Part shown: positions 1-5,110 of the stretch, in pieces
Layout: every line of letters begins with the position of its first letter
How positions within the stretch are numbered: position 1 is the stretch's first letter
Made by a program: the position numbers and the translations under genes
Origin: Taibaiella sp.
Lineage (GTDB): Bacteria; Bacteroidota; Bacteroidia; Chitinophagales; Chitinophagaceae
Length of the DNA stretch: 5,110 nucleotides
Direction of reading: 5' to 3'
Assembly (NCBI GenBank): GCA_019454705.1
Contig: JACFNS010000134.1
Span: 1-5,110 of the forward strand
The notes under the pieces: generated by a model
Told to the model about the DNA's origin: nothing
Databases searched by the model: none
The model's input: the letters and a program-made list of their open reading frames with translations, nothing else

Positions 1-77
1 TTGACTTGTCCATTGTTTACTGTTTTTGATGTAAACTCTTTTCAGGACAAGACACTGCGCGAGGAACCCACCCCCAA

Positions 78-93
78 CCCCTCCCAAGAGGGG
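78..93. repeat. short GC-rich hairpin (CCCCTC/GAGGGG)
   Basis: CCCCTC at 78-83 and GAGGGG at 88-93 form a perfect 6-bp stem around the loop CCAA. It lies just before the first GATTTTGTTCC motif (101-111), which recurs at 541-551, so it may be the left margin of the repeat cluster. The C-rich run before it (68-75) resembles intergenic repeats that I recall from other Bacteroidota genomes; that comparison is from memory only. No T-run follows, so a terminator role is not supported. Confidence 0.5.
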
Positions 94-196
94 AAGTAAT
101 GATTTTGTTCCCGAGTGTTGCCAAAAGGTTGCCGTTTTTCAAATAAAAATTCCGCATCCCGAAATGGTTGGGACTGGCAAGAATGCCTGAGCCACG

Positions 197-350
197 TTTT
201 GTTCCAAATTGATGCCGTGAATTTGGCTTTCGGAAAATGGAACATTTTACAAGATTTTCACCATCGCGAGTTAACCACCCCGATTTGTACATGCCTTAAA
301 GGCATATACAAATCTGCCCCTCCTAAAAACAGGAGGGGAGTTTTCTCATT
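197..350 (+). repeat. intergenic repeat, copy A
   Basis: This is the first nearly full copy of a non-coding repeat. Positions 197-295 match 351-449 at 92 of 99 bases by hand count, without gaps. Three potential stem-loops follow one another. The first has GTTCC 201-205 with GGAAC 239-243, or alternatively CCAAATT 204-210 with AATTTGG 220-226. The second is a 14-bp stem, 282-295 with 301-314, with one mismatch and the loop TTAAA. The third is CCCCTCCT 317-324 with AGGAGGGG 331-338, followed by TTTT. Short open frames cross it on both strands, but they run through the hairpins and have no protein-like features, so I read it as non-coding. Confidence 0.85.
317..344 (+). terminator. terminator-like hairpin in repeat copy A
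   Basis: A perfect 8-bp stem (CCCCTCCT 317-324 with AGGAGGGG 331-338) has a 6-base A-rich loop and is followed by AG and TTTT at 341-344. It could extend by two more pairs (CT 314-315 with AG 339-340) around a bulged G. The shape is that of an intrinsic terminator on the plus strand. No gene upstream within the window needs one, so it may simply be part of the repeat. Confidence 0.4.
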
Positions 351-542
351 TTTTGTTCCGAAATGATGCCGTGAATTTGGTTTTCGGAAAATGGAACATT
401 TTATAAGATTTTCACCATCGCGAGTCAACCACCCTGATTTGTAAATGCCCTCCCGCCGATTGCGGGATAAATTCCGGCATATACAAATCTGCCCCTCCTA
501 AAATCCCGCACGGGCGGAACAGGCAGGAGGGGAGTTTTTTGA
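351..542 (+). repeat. intergenic repeat, copy B, with expanded loops
   Basis: This is the second copy, directly abutting copy A in the same orientation. It has the same three stem-loops but is 38 bp longer. The extra length lies in two loops. The loop of the second stem (436-449 with 476-489, one mismatch) grows from 5 to 26 bases and contains its own perfect 6-bp hairpin, TCCCGC 451-456 with GCGGGA 462-467. The loop of the third stem (492-499 with 525-532) grows from 6 to 25 bases and contains CCCG/CGGG at 504-513. The flanking stems are unchanged. Confidence 0.85.
492..540 (+). terminator. terminator-like hairpin in repeat copy B
   Basis: CCCCTCCT (492-499) pairs perfectly with AGGAGGGG (525-532) and is followed by AG and six T residues (535-540). 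The T-run is longer than in copy A. The 25-base loop is unusually long for an intrinsic terminator, although an internal CCCG/CGGG pairing could shorten it. It could stop plus-strand transcripts entering from the left, insulating the region before the receptor gene; this is inferred from shape only. Confidence 0.4.
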
Positions 543-594
543 TTTTGTTCCGAAATGATGCCTGTATTTTGGGTTTCGGAAAATGGAACATTTT
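543..594 (+). repeat. intergenic repeat, truncated copy C
   Basis: This is the first third of the repeat only. TTTTGTTCCGAAATGATGCC at 543-562 matches copy B (351-370), and GTTTCGGAAAATGGAACATT follows at 573-592. The CCGAAA/TTTCGG pairing (550-555 with 574-579) is kept. After about 594 the similarity ends, and an unrelated weak stem TCCCG/CGGGA (598-602 with 617-621) follows. The second and third stem-loops are missing. Confidence 0.75.
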
Positions 595-847
595 TTGTCC
601 CGGAGATTTTTACAAACGGGAGTACGGCTGACCTGATTGAGCGTTTTGCCAGCTTTTTTCATGTCAAAGAACTACTGTTGCTTATACAGGTTTATTAGTG
701 CTTCGTACGAACGAGACTTTCGTAAATTTATTCAAATCTACTACAGCAAATATACATTAATAATGGTGCTTTAAAAAATTTAATTTAACCCTCTAAATTA
801 CCGTACAACACTGGCATATTATTTGCCTATACACATAAAAGAAGCTT
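595..847. other. AT-rich intergenic stretch, no gene seen
   Basis: I find no convincing reading frame on either strand here. The stretch is AT-rich, especially 718-800. It includes a short palindrome TCGTACGA at 703-710 and a run of A/T around 768-790. Base composition and position suggest a promoter region for whatever lies downstream, but no canonical Bacteroidota promoter (TTTG, 19 bases, TAnnTTTG) is present. Confidence 0.5.
817..825 (+). promoter_or_regulatory. weak promoter-like -7 motif
   Basis: TATTATTTG resembles the Bacteroidota -7 element TAnnTTTG but has one extra base between TA and TTTG, and no TTTG is seen at the expected -33 spacing. It lies 22 bases before the ATG at 848, a reasonable distance for a transcription start. 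The motif alone is weak. Confidence 0.2.
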
Positions 848-987
848 ATGAGGCTGATTAACCTGCTGTTAATAATGACGTTCGCCCTTGCATTTTCTTC
901 CTGGTCAGGGATATGGATAACAGATTAGTGAGTTTCAACGTGAACGGAGAGCAGTTGCAGGGCTCATCTTATATGACTGTAAAATAA
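848..987 (+). pseudogene. possible remnant of a small secreted-protein gene
   Basis: An ATG at 848 opens a 26-codon frame ending at 928. Its product begins MRLINLLLIMTFALAFSSWS, a good signal-peptide core with one Arg and then a long hydrophobic run. In the frame shifted by one base, an open stretch continues through about 913-987 (MDNRLVSFNVNGEQLQ and onward), ending in TAA at 985-987. The two overlap around 901-928, so a single indel near 905-912 would join them into a secreted peptide of about 45 residues. I do not recognise the product. Alternatives are an intact 26-residue peptide or chance. No strong ribosome site precedes the ATG, which is usual in this phylum. Confidence 0.25.
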
Positions 988-1026
988 CTAGTAGCCATAC
1001 GTTAAAATTATTCTAAATAAGAGCTG

Positions 1027-1080
1027 CGGGTGTACTCCCCGTGAGGATGGCGCTTACATTTAATGTACAAAACCATCCAC
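1027..1080 (+). promoter_or_regulatory. structured leader across the receptor start
   Basis: Two adjacent foldings are visible. CGGG 1027-1030 can pair with CCCG 1038-1041. GTG(A)GGATGG 1041-1050 can pair with CCATCCAC 1073-1080, with one bulged A, enclosing an inner hairpin TACAT 1055-1059 with ATGTA 1063-1067. The possible ATG at 1063 lies inside the inner stem, and the alternative ATG at 1081 follows the outer stem directly. The two foldings share base 1041, so they compete slightly at the junction. Such a structure could limit ribosome access. I cannot match it to any known riboswitch class. Confidence 0.35.
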
Positions 1081-3474
1081 ATGCAACAACGATACGCTTT
1101 CCTTTTAGTTGCAATGCCATTATTGTGCAGCACACAGCTCTTAGCTCAATACAGTATAACAGGTACAGTCAAAACAAAAAAAGGCACTGCCATAGAAATG
1201 GCTTATGTATCTGTACTTAATGGAGCAGATTCGTCACTTGTGACATCGGGTCAAACGGATGGGCAAGGCAGGTACGAGTATCGTAATGTACTATCGGGTA
1301 AATACATCATAGATGTACAGGCTTTAGGTTACCAACAAAAGAAACAGCCGGTATTGTTAACCGGCAATACTGAAATAGAAACTATAGTGCTGAGTGCGAC
1401 TGGCACCGAGATGGAAGAAGTGGTGGTGACCGGGCAGAAGAATATCATCAGTACCGAACTTGGCAAAACAGTAGTGCATGTGCGGGAAAGTATGAAGACA
1501 GGCAATAGCCTGCTGGACCTGCTGCAGAAGGTACCGGGTATAACTGTAGGGGCAGACGGCTCTATCAGCATTACGGGCAAAGAGGGTGTATTAGTGTTGA
1601 TAGATGATAAACCCGTGCGGCTGGTGGGGCAGGAGTTGGCAGACTACCTGAAAGGTGTGGGCGCTAATGAAGTAGCCAAAGTGGAGTTGATGACACAGCC
1701 ATCGGCAAAATACGATGCTGAAGGTAACGCAGGCATTATCAATATAGTGATGAGTGAAGAAAAAAAACAGGGCTGGGGTGGTATGGCCAACGTCCGTTGC
1801 CAGCAGGGGCGCTATCCCTTTATCATCACCAGCAGCAACATGACCTGGCGTAAGAATAAGCTGGCGTTTACACTTAGCCCTGGCTACTACCTGGGGCAAG
1901 GCTTCCTACAGTCTGAAAAGGTAAGCAGGTCTAAACAGGACGGTGAAACGGTAGCTGTGATAACGGAAGAGGCTTTTAAAAAAGAGATATTCCCTGATTA
2001 TTCGCTGAATGCAGGCGCGGATTATGATATAAACGATAAAACCTCCGTGTCATTTTCCGCTAAAGGTATCTATCATGCCAATGATGAGGTAGACCAGATA
2101 AACTCAACCATTGATAACCAACAGGCAGGACAAACTATTTATAATGTTTCAGAAAACAGGAATGGCCATAAGCGCAGCCATATAGAGCTGGACGGTTACC
2201 TGAAACATAAGATTGACAGCAACAGGAATATACAACTGAACGCGGGCAGCTTTATCAACCGCCGCGACATATACCAGAAACTGAACAGTACGGATTATGG
2301 TGAGAACGGAGTAATTGTTTCAGAACCACTGGTACTGGATAATAAAATACCCGACAGGATGAACCTGTACGTAATAAAGGTAGACTATGAAACGAAGGCA
2401 GGTAAAGTAAAGCTGGAATGTGGAGTGAAAGGGAACTATATGACCATGAACGAGGAAAACAGGTTTGACAAGTATACCAACGGCCAATGGGTAAACGATA
2501 CAACAAGGACGAATAAGTTTTTGTACAACGAAGCCATCAGCGCCGCCTATGTGAACAGCACAACGGCTATTAATAAGCTACAACTGCAGTGTGGCCTGCG
2601 GGCAGAACATACCTATGCAGAGGGCGACCAGGTAACACAGGATGTGCAGTTTATACGGAATTATATATCGCTGTTCCCTACAGCATTTGCTAATTATAAA
2701 ATAAACGATAACCATACTGTAGAAGCGAATTATGGCAAGCGTGTGCGCAGGCCTAATTACCGCGACCTGAACCCATTTGCCATGTATGCTTCGCAGTACA
2801 ACATTTTCACCGGCAACCCGATGATTGCACCCATGTTTACCCACAACGTGGAACTGAAACATAATTTCAAAGGCAGGTTTATTACTACGGCTAACTGGTC
2901 GAAAACACAAGGCACCTTTATTGAACAACTGGTGTTTGACAACAGCACCAATGTGGCTACACATTTTTATGCCAATAGCGGCAATAATACAAGAACTTCA
3001 ATTTCCGGGCATTATACCAACCAGGTATATAGCTGGCTGAACCTGGGGCTGATGGCGGAAGGGCATTATGCTGAGTATGAAGCGGACTATAATGGCAGGC
3101 ACCATTTCGATTCCGCGGCAGGATTTTATATAGGTATGGACGCACAGTTGTCGTTTAAGAAAGGATGGTCGGCCAGTGCGCATTCAAGGTATGCGAGCGC
3201 CTACAGAAGCAGCGTAGTACAAATGACGGGCGGCTCTATGTGGGTGCACGCAGAGGTAGGCAAAAGCATGTTTAAAGATACAGCCAGTGTGAAGCTTATG
3301 ATTACTGACCCCTTCCATACATACAGGTATGTATATAGAATGGACCAGCCAGAAGTAGCTGTTTCATCGAGCACTATGTATAACACGCAACATCTATCCC
3401 TGGCATTTACCTACAACTTCGGCAAGCGTGATGAATTGAGAAGGCGCGAGCAATTGGAAGAGGGGAGGATGTAG
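1063..3474 (+). CDS. TonB-dependent-receptor-like outer membrane beta-barrel protein
   Basis: The 803-residue product is predicted to sit in the outer membrane and import an unknown ligand using TonB energy. A signal peptide covers about residues 7-28 (RYAFLLVAMPLLCSTQLLA, cleavage before Gln29). A carboxypeptidase-regulatory-like beta-sandwich spans about 30-112, with the TDGQGRYEYRNV and GKYIIDVQALGYQ patterns. MEEVVVTGQK (117-126) is a TonB-box-like link. The plug spans about 126-235, including LLDLLQKVPGI and SAKYDAEGNAGIINIVM (214-230). The barrel fills the rest, with GKRVRRPNYRDLNPF from 558 and GNPMIAP from 584, both typical of the PF14905-type family. The last strand, LSLAFTYNFGK, is followed by a charged tail. 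Length is normal for the family and no frameshift is seen. No SusD partner is adjacent, which argues against a classical glycan-import pair. The ATG at 1081 (Met7) may be the true start, because it places the Arg directly before the hydrophobic core; neither start has a clear ribosome site. Confidence 0.9.
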   Translation: MYKTIHMQQRYAFLLVAMPLLCSTQLLAQYSITGTVKTKKGTAIEMAYVSVLNGADSSLVTSGQTDGQGRYEYRNVLSGKYIIDVQALGYQQKKQPVLLTGNTEIETIVLSATGTEMEEVVVTGQKNIISTELGKTVVHVRESMKTGNSLLDLLQKVPGITVGADGSISITGKEGVLVLIDDKPVRLVGQELADYLKGVGANEVAKVELMTQPSAKYDAEGNAGIINIVMSEEKKQGWGGMANVRCQQGRYPFIITSSNMTWRKNKLAFTLSPGYYLGQGFLQSEKVSRSKQDGETVAVITEEAFKKEIFPDYSLNAGADYDINDKTSVSFSAKGIYHANDEVDQINSTIDNQQAGQTIYNVSENRNGHKRSHIELDGYLKHKIDSNRNIQLNAGSFINRRDIYQKLNSTDYGENGVIVSEPLVLDNKIPDRMNLYVIKVDYETKAGKVKLECGVKGNYMTMNEENRFDKYTNGQWVNDTTRTNKFLYNEAISAAYVNSTTAINKLQLQCGLRAEHTYAEGDQVTQDVQFIRNYISLFPTAFANYKINDNHTVEANYGKRVRRPNYRDLNPFAMYASQYNIFTGNPMIAPMFTHNVELKHNFKGRFITTANWSKTQGTFIEQLVFDNSTNVATHFYANSGNNTRTSISGHYTNQVYSWLNLGLMAEGHYAEYEADYNGRHHFDSAAGFYIGMDAQLSFKKGWSASAHSRYASAYRSSVVQMTGGSMWVHAEVGKSMFKDTASVKLMITDPFHTYRYVYRMDQPEVAVSSSTMYNTQHLSLAFTYNFGKRDELRRREQLEEGRM

Positions 3475-3483
3475 TATTAAAAA

Positions 3484-3522
3484 CGTCATGGTGAGGAGTG
3501 AGGCACGAACGACGTGACCATC
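3484..3522 (+). repeat. left palindromic repeat flanking the GIY-YIG gene
   Basis: This 39-bp imperfect palindrome begins 9 bases after the receptor stop. Its outer arms ATGGT (3488-3492) and ACCAT (3517-3521) pair. Compared with the reverse complement of 3870-3910, the left arm CGTCATnGTGAGGAG and the right arm GACGTGACnATC are shared, while the 12-14 base centre differs. It resembles the abundant GTCATTGCGAGG...GCAATC-type palindromes that I recall from many Bacteroidota genomes; this is from memory. It might also act as a structural end for the receptor transcript. Confidence 0.8.
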
Positions 3523-3557
3523 CAGTCATGTGTTGGAATATTATGTAGTTTAGATTT

Positions 3558-3854
3558 ATGTTTAAGGGTGGTTGGGTATATATTATGGCATCAGTCAGCA
3601 GACGGATTTTATACGTTGGCGTGACATCAGATATTGAAGGAAGAGTATGGGAACACAAAAACAAGGTTTACCCTGATAGCTTTACAGCGAGATATAATTG
3701 TGTGATATTGGTTTACTATAAATTCTTTGATGGTATTGAAGAAGCTATAGCAGAAGAAAAGAGGATAAAGTCATGGAAACGTGTAAAGAAGGAGCACCTT
3801 ATTAACCAAGTAAATTATGAGTGGAAAGACCTGTCTGAAAATATCGAGTATTAA
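3558..3854 (+). CDS. small GIY-YIG endonuclease-family protein
   Basis: The 98-residue product is a single GIY-YIG nuclease domain of the short, stand-alone UPF0213/YhbQ-like type. These fold into a metal-dependent DNA-cutting domain; the cellular role of this branch is not established. The two strands carrying the name motif are GWVYIM (5-10) and LYVGVT (18-23). The likely catalytic Arg29 lies in SDIEGRVWEHK, with His33 nearby. The metal-binding Glu is probably Glu67 in EAIAEEKRIKSWKR, and NYEWKDL near the C-terminus is the usual family ending. All key residues are present and length is normal, so it looks active. The start at 3558 places the GIY motif at the usual distance from the N-terminus. 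It has no added DNA-binding domain. The gene appears AT-richer than the receptor gene. It lies between inverted palindromic repeats, suggesting an independent insertion rather than an operon partner. Confidence 0.9.
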   Translation: MFKGGWVYIMASVSRRILYVGVTSDIEGRVWEHKNKVYPDSFTARYNCVILVYYKFFDGIEEAIAEEKRIKSWKRVKKEHLINQVNYEWKDLSENIEY

Positions 3855-3869
3855 GTCACGTTTGGGTTA

Positions 3870-3910
3870 GATCGTCACGTCGCTTACTGCGTTCGCTCCT
3901 CACGATGACG
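3870..3910 (-). repeat. right palindromic repeat flanking the GIY-YIG gene
   Basis: This is the inverted partner of the repeat at 3484-3522. On the plus strand its outer arms are ATCGT (3871-3875) and ACGAT (3902-3906). At the middle position of this stem the left copy has G-C and this copy has C-G, so pairing is kept by two changes. It begins 15 bases after the GIY-YIG stop codon. A further GTCACGT at 3855-3861 repeats the one inside this element at 3874-3880, perhaps a fragment of another copy. Confidence 0.8.
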
Positions 3911-3921
3911 GTATGTGGGGT

Positions 3922-3954
3922 TTTGTAGCTGTTTACTAACAACTTAGTAATTTG
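3922..3954 (+). promoter_or_regulatory. weak promoter-like motif before the esterase
   Basis: TTTG at 3922-3925 is followed at 22 bases by TAATTTG (3948-3954), which resembles the Bacteroidota TTTG / TAnnTTTG pair with altered spacing and a shortened -7 element. If real, transcription would begin almost at the ATG at 3959, giving a leaderless or nearly leaderless message. It lies just outside the right palindromic repeat, so the esterase could have its own promoter. Confidence 0.2.
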
Positions 3955-3958
3955 CAGT

Positions 3959-4801
3959 ATGGTCCTGAGATTAATAATACTTCTGCTGATGGTGCCAATA
4001 TATGTGGGTGCCCAAAGCAATACGGCGAAACCATTTTTTCTTGGCTATACCGAAGAGTTATATTCAGAAGTATTGAATGAGCGCAGGGTATTGAATATTT
4101 ACTTACCTGAGGGTTATGACACGGCGGCACGATACCCGGTTATATACTTGCTGGATGGTTCGGCAGATGAAGACTTTATACATGTGGCGGGTATAGTGCA
4201 ATACAATAATTTTCCATGGATAGGCAGGGTGCCCAAATCAATACTGGTAGGCATTGCCAATACCGATAGGAAACGTGATTTTACCTATCCATCGCGCAGT
4301 GCCAGAGATAAAGAACTATGCCCGACAGGCGGAGGCTCGGCCAAGTTCATAGATTTTATAGAACAGGAAGTACAACCTTTTGTAAAAGGGAAATACGCCG
4401 CCAATGATGAAACAACATTAATAGGCCAGTCGCTGGGCGGGCTGCTGGCAACGGAAATATTGTTTACCCGCCCGATGATGTTTGATAATTATATCATCAT
4501 CAGCCCCAGCCTGTGGTGGGATGATGGCGGCCTGCTGAAGAAAAGCCCTGCACTGCTGAAAGATGATTACGCTGTGCCCACTTCTGTATATGTGGGTGTA
4601 GGCAAAGAGGGTTCGATGTTTGGCCCGGAAGAGCCTGCTATGGAAGAGTACGCCGAGCGGCTGGTTGAAAAAATCAGCGGGGCAAAATCAGGTAAGATAA
4701 GAGTGTACTTTGATTACCTGCCTGACGAAACCCATGCTACCGCTGGCCACCCGGCGGTGTTTAGCGCTTTAAGGTGGTTGTACCCGGTGAAGGAGAAATA
4801 A
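3959..4801 (+). CDS. secreted alpha/beta-hydrolase, putative esterase family
   Basis: The 280-residue product belongs to the putative-esterase (PF00756, Fes/IroE/BesA/esterase-D-like) branch of serine hydrolases, which cleave ester bonds; the substrate here is unknown. Residues 1-18 (MVLRLIILLLMVPIYVGA) form a signal peptide with no lipobox Cys, so the enzyme is probably periplasmic. RRVLNIYLPEGYD and YPVIYLLDG mark the first core strands. CPTGGGSAKFIDFIEQEVQPFV is the helix block typical of the family. GQSLGG carries the nucleophile Ser158. DETHATAGHP supplies the likely catalytic His259. The acid is less certain; Glu217 in GVGKEG is a candidate. Length is normal for the family. The start at 3959 is required to keep the signal peptide. 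It shares strand with the receptor gene but is separated from it by the GIY-YIG unit. A role in releasing metal from an ester-type siderophore is possible from family membership, but a sugar or acyl ester is equally open. Confidence 0.88.
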   Translation: MVLRLIILLLMVPIYVGAQSNTAKPFFLGYTEELYSEVLNERRVLNIYLPEGYDTAARYPVIYLLDGSADEDFIHVAGIVQYNNFPWIGRVPKSILVGIANTDRKRDFTYPSRSARDKELCPTGGGSAKFIDFIEQEVQPFVKGKYAANDETTLIGQSLGGLLATEILFTRPMMFDNYIIISPSLWWDDGGLLKKSPALLKDDYAVPTSVYVGVGKEGSMFGPEEPAMEEYAERLVEKISGAKSGKIRVYFDYLPDETHATAGHPAVFSALRWLYPVKEK

Positions 4802-4810
4802 ATATTACGT

Positions 4811-4834
4811 GTGTCAGGAGGTAACTCCTGACAC
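4811..4834. terminator. perfect 10-bp hairpin between convergent genes
   Basis: GTGTCAGGAG (4811-4820) and CTCCTGACAC (4825-4834) pair perfectly around the loop GTAA. It begins 9 bases after the esterase stop and 3 bases beyond the stop of the minus-strand gene, a typical place for a shared terminator. Neither side has a strong T-run directly after the stem, so termination or RNA 3'-end protection is inferred from position and stem strength. Confidence 0.6.
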
Positions 4835-4837
4835 CAC

Positions 4838-5110
4838 TTAAAAGTTATTGGTAAGGATTGGGTATACGAAAAGTATTATTGCAAATATCAGAAGAACAAG
4901 ATAGTATCTCCAATAGTCAAGAATGCTACATATAATGAGGGTTATTAGTGACATAATAAATAGCAATTGAAAAGAAATGTACTTGAACTTTGACTGATAA
5001 ATGGAATATGTTCCTGATTCAGTTCCCCAAGGGTAATCTTCTCCCTTTGTATAAACATTCCACAAGTCATGACTAAAAAGAATAATCAATAACAACGGAA
5101 TGATATTAAT
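4838..5110 (-). CDS. small membrane protein, N-terminus beyond the right edge
   Basis: The frame is open from the window edge to a TAA at 4838-4840, giving 90 visible residues. An in-frame TTG at 5093-5095 could be read as a start, but the frame stays open and hydrophobic upstream of it (INIIP), so the true start is more likely outside the window. Three hydrophobic segments are seen: about residues 1-13 (cut), 45-64 (ISFQLLFIMSLITLIICSIL) and 69-86 (YYLVLLIFAIILFVYPIL). A polar loop rich in Tyr, Gly and Lys lies between the first two. The gene is strongly AT-rich compared with the esterase and converges on it. I do not recognise a family; it may be a hypothetical inner-membrane protein or the C-terminal part of a larger one. 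Confidence 0.6.
   Translation of the reverse strand: MNIIPLLLIILFSHDLWNVYTKGEDYPWGTESGTYSIYQSKFKYISFQLLFIMSLITLIICSILDYWRYYLVLLIFAIILFVYPILTNNF

Larger units (their letters stand above)
3484..3910. mobile_element. candidate mini-element: GIY-YIG gene between inverted palindromes
   Basis: A single nuclease gene is bracketed by two inverted copies of the same palindrome, 35 bases before its start codon and 15 bases after its stop. The total is 427 bp. The layout parallels REP sequences flanking their RAYT transposase gene, but here the enzyme is a GIY-YIG nuclease. I see no target-site duplication at the outer edges. That the unit moves or spreads the palindromes is inference from layout. Confidence 0.4.

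Noticed and set aside
1..99. Frame open from the left edge to TAA at 97-99, as the end of an upstream gene
   Set aside because: Only 32 codons are visible, ending inside the GC-rich hairpin repeat, with no recognisable motif. A gene tail cannot be excluded but is not supported.
17..292. Minus-strand open frame of 91 codons over the left repeats
   Set aside because: It crosses the CCCCTC/GAGGGG hairpin and half of copy A, its composition is not protein-like, and the frame is not maintained in copy B.
115..366. Plus-strand open frame of 83 codons in the repeat cluster
   Set aside because: It runs through copy A and its hairpins, ends just inside copy B, has no domain or signal and no ribosome site. 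Its sequence is explained by the non-coding repeat.
197..594. CRISPR-like array
   Set aside because: Units are 154-192 bp with similarity along their whole length and no unique spacers of constant size, and no cas gene is present.
1046..1213. ATG at 1046 preceded by GAGG as an alternative start
   Set aside because: It is in a different frame from the receptor and gives a short, non-protein-like product; the receptor frame explains the region.
1329..3386. Several minus-strand open frames inside the receptor gene
   Set aside because: All lie opposite a long, intact coding frame with clear domain structure and are shadows of its codon pattern.
3407..3664. Minus-strand frame across the receptor end, the left palindrome and the GIY-YIG start
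   Set aside because: It overlaps two well-supported plus-strand genes and the palindromic repeat, and shows no protein-like features.

Overview
The window looks like a chromosomal segment from a Bacteroidota bacterium, probably near the Chitinophagaceae/Sphingobacteriia. The evidence is an 803-residue outer-membrane receptor with an N-terminal carboxypeptidase-regulatory-like domain, a plug and a C-terminal barrel of the 'outer membrane beta-barrel' (PF14905-like) type, plus a Bacteroidota-style small GIY-YIG protein, weak Shine-Dalgarno signals and GC-rich palindromic intergenic repeats. The lineage call is inference from gene style; no rRNA or marker gene is present.

Layout. Positions 1-847 hold no convincing gene. 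Within them, 101-594 is a cluster of related non-coding repeats: two nearly full copies (197-350 and 351-542) and a truncated third (543-594), each built from stem-loops. The second copy carries extra GC-rich palindromic sequence inside the loops of two of its hairpins. Positions 595-847 are AT-rich with nothing clear beyond a weak promoter-like motif. At 848-987 there is a very short signal-peptide-like reading frame followed by a second open frame shifted by one base, probably a gene remnant. A short leader that can fold into hairpins (1027-1080) runs into the receptor gene (1063-3474).

Downstream of the receptor, a 98-residue GIY-YIG nuclease gene (3558-3854) sits between two oppositely oriented copies of a 39-41 bp imperfect palindrome (3484-3522 and 3870-3910). 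The terminal stem of these palindromes differs between the copies by a compensatory base-pair swap. Next comes a secreted alpha/beta-hydrolase of the putative-esterase family (3959-4801; nucleophile Ser158, His259). A perfect 10-bp hairpin (4811-4834) separates it from a convergent minus-strand membrane protein that is cut by the right edge (4838-5110).

How the genes may work together. A TonB-dependent-type receptor on the same strand as a periplasmic esterase would fit uptake of an ester-containing ligand followed by hydrolysis, but no substrate can be assigned. The GIY-YIG gene with its palindromes looks like a small selfish or REP-like insertion between the two, and is the most interesting unit in the window.
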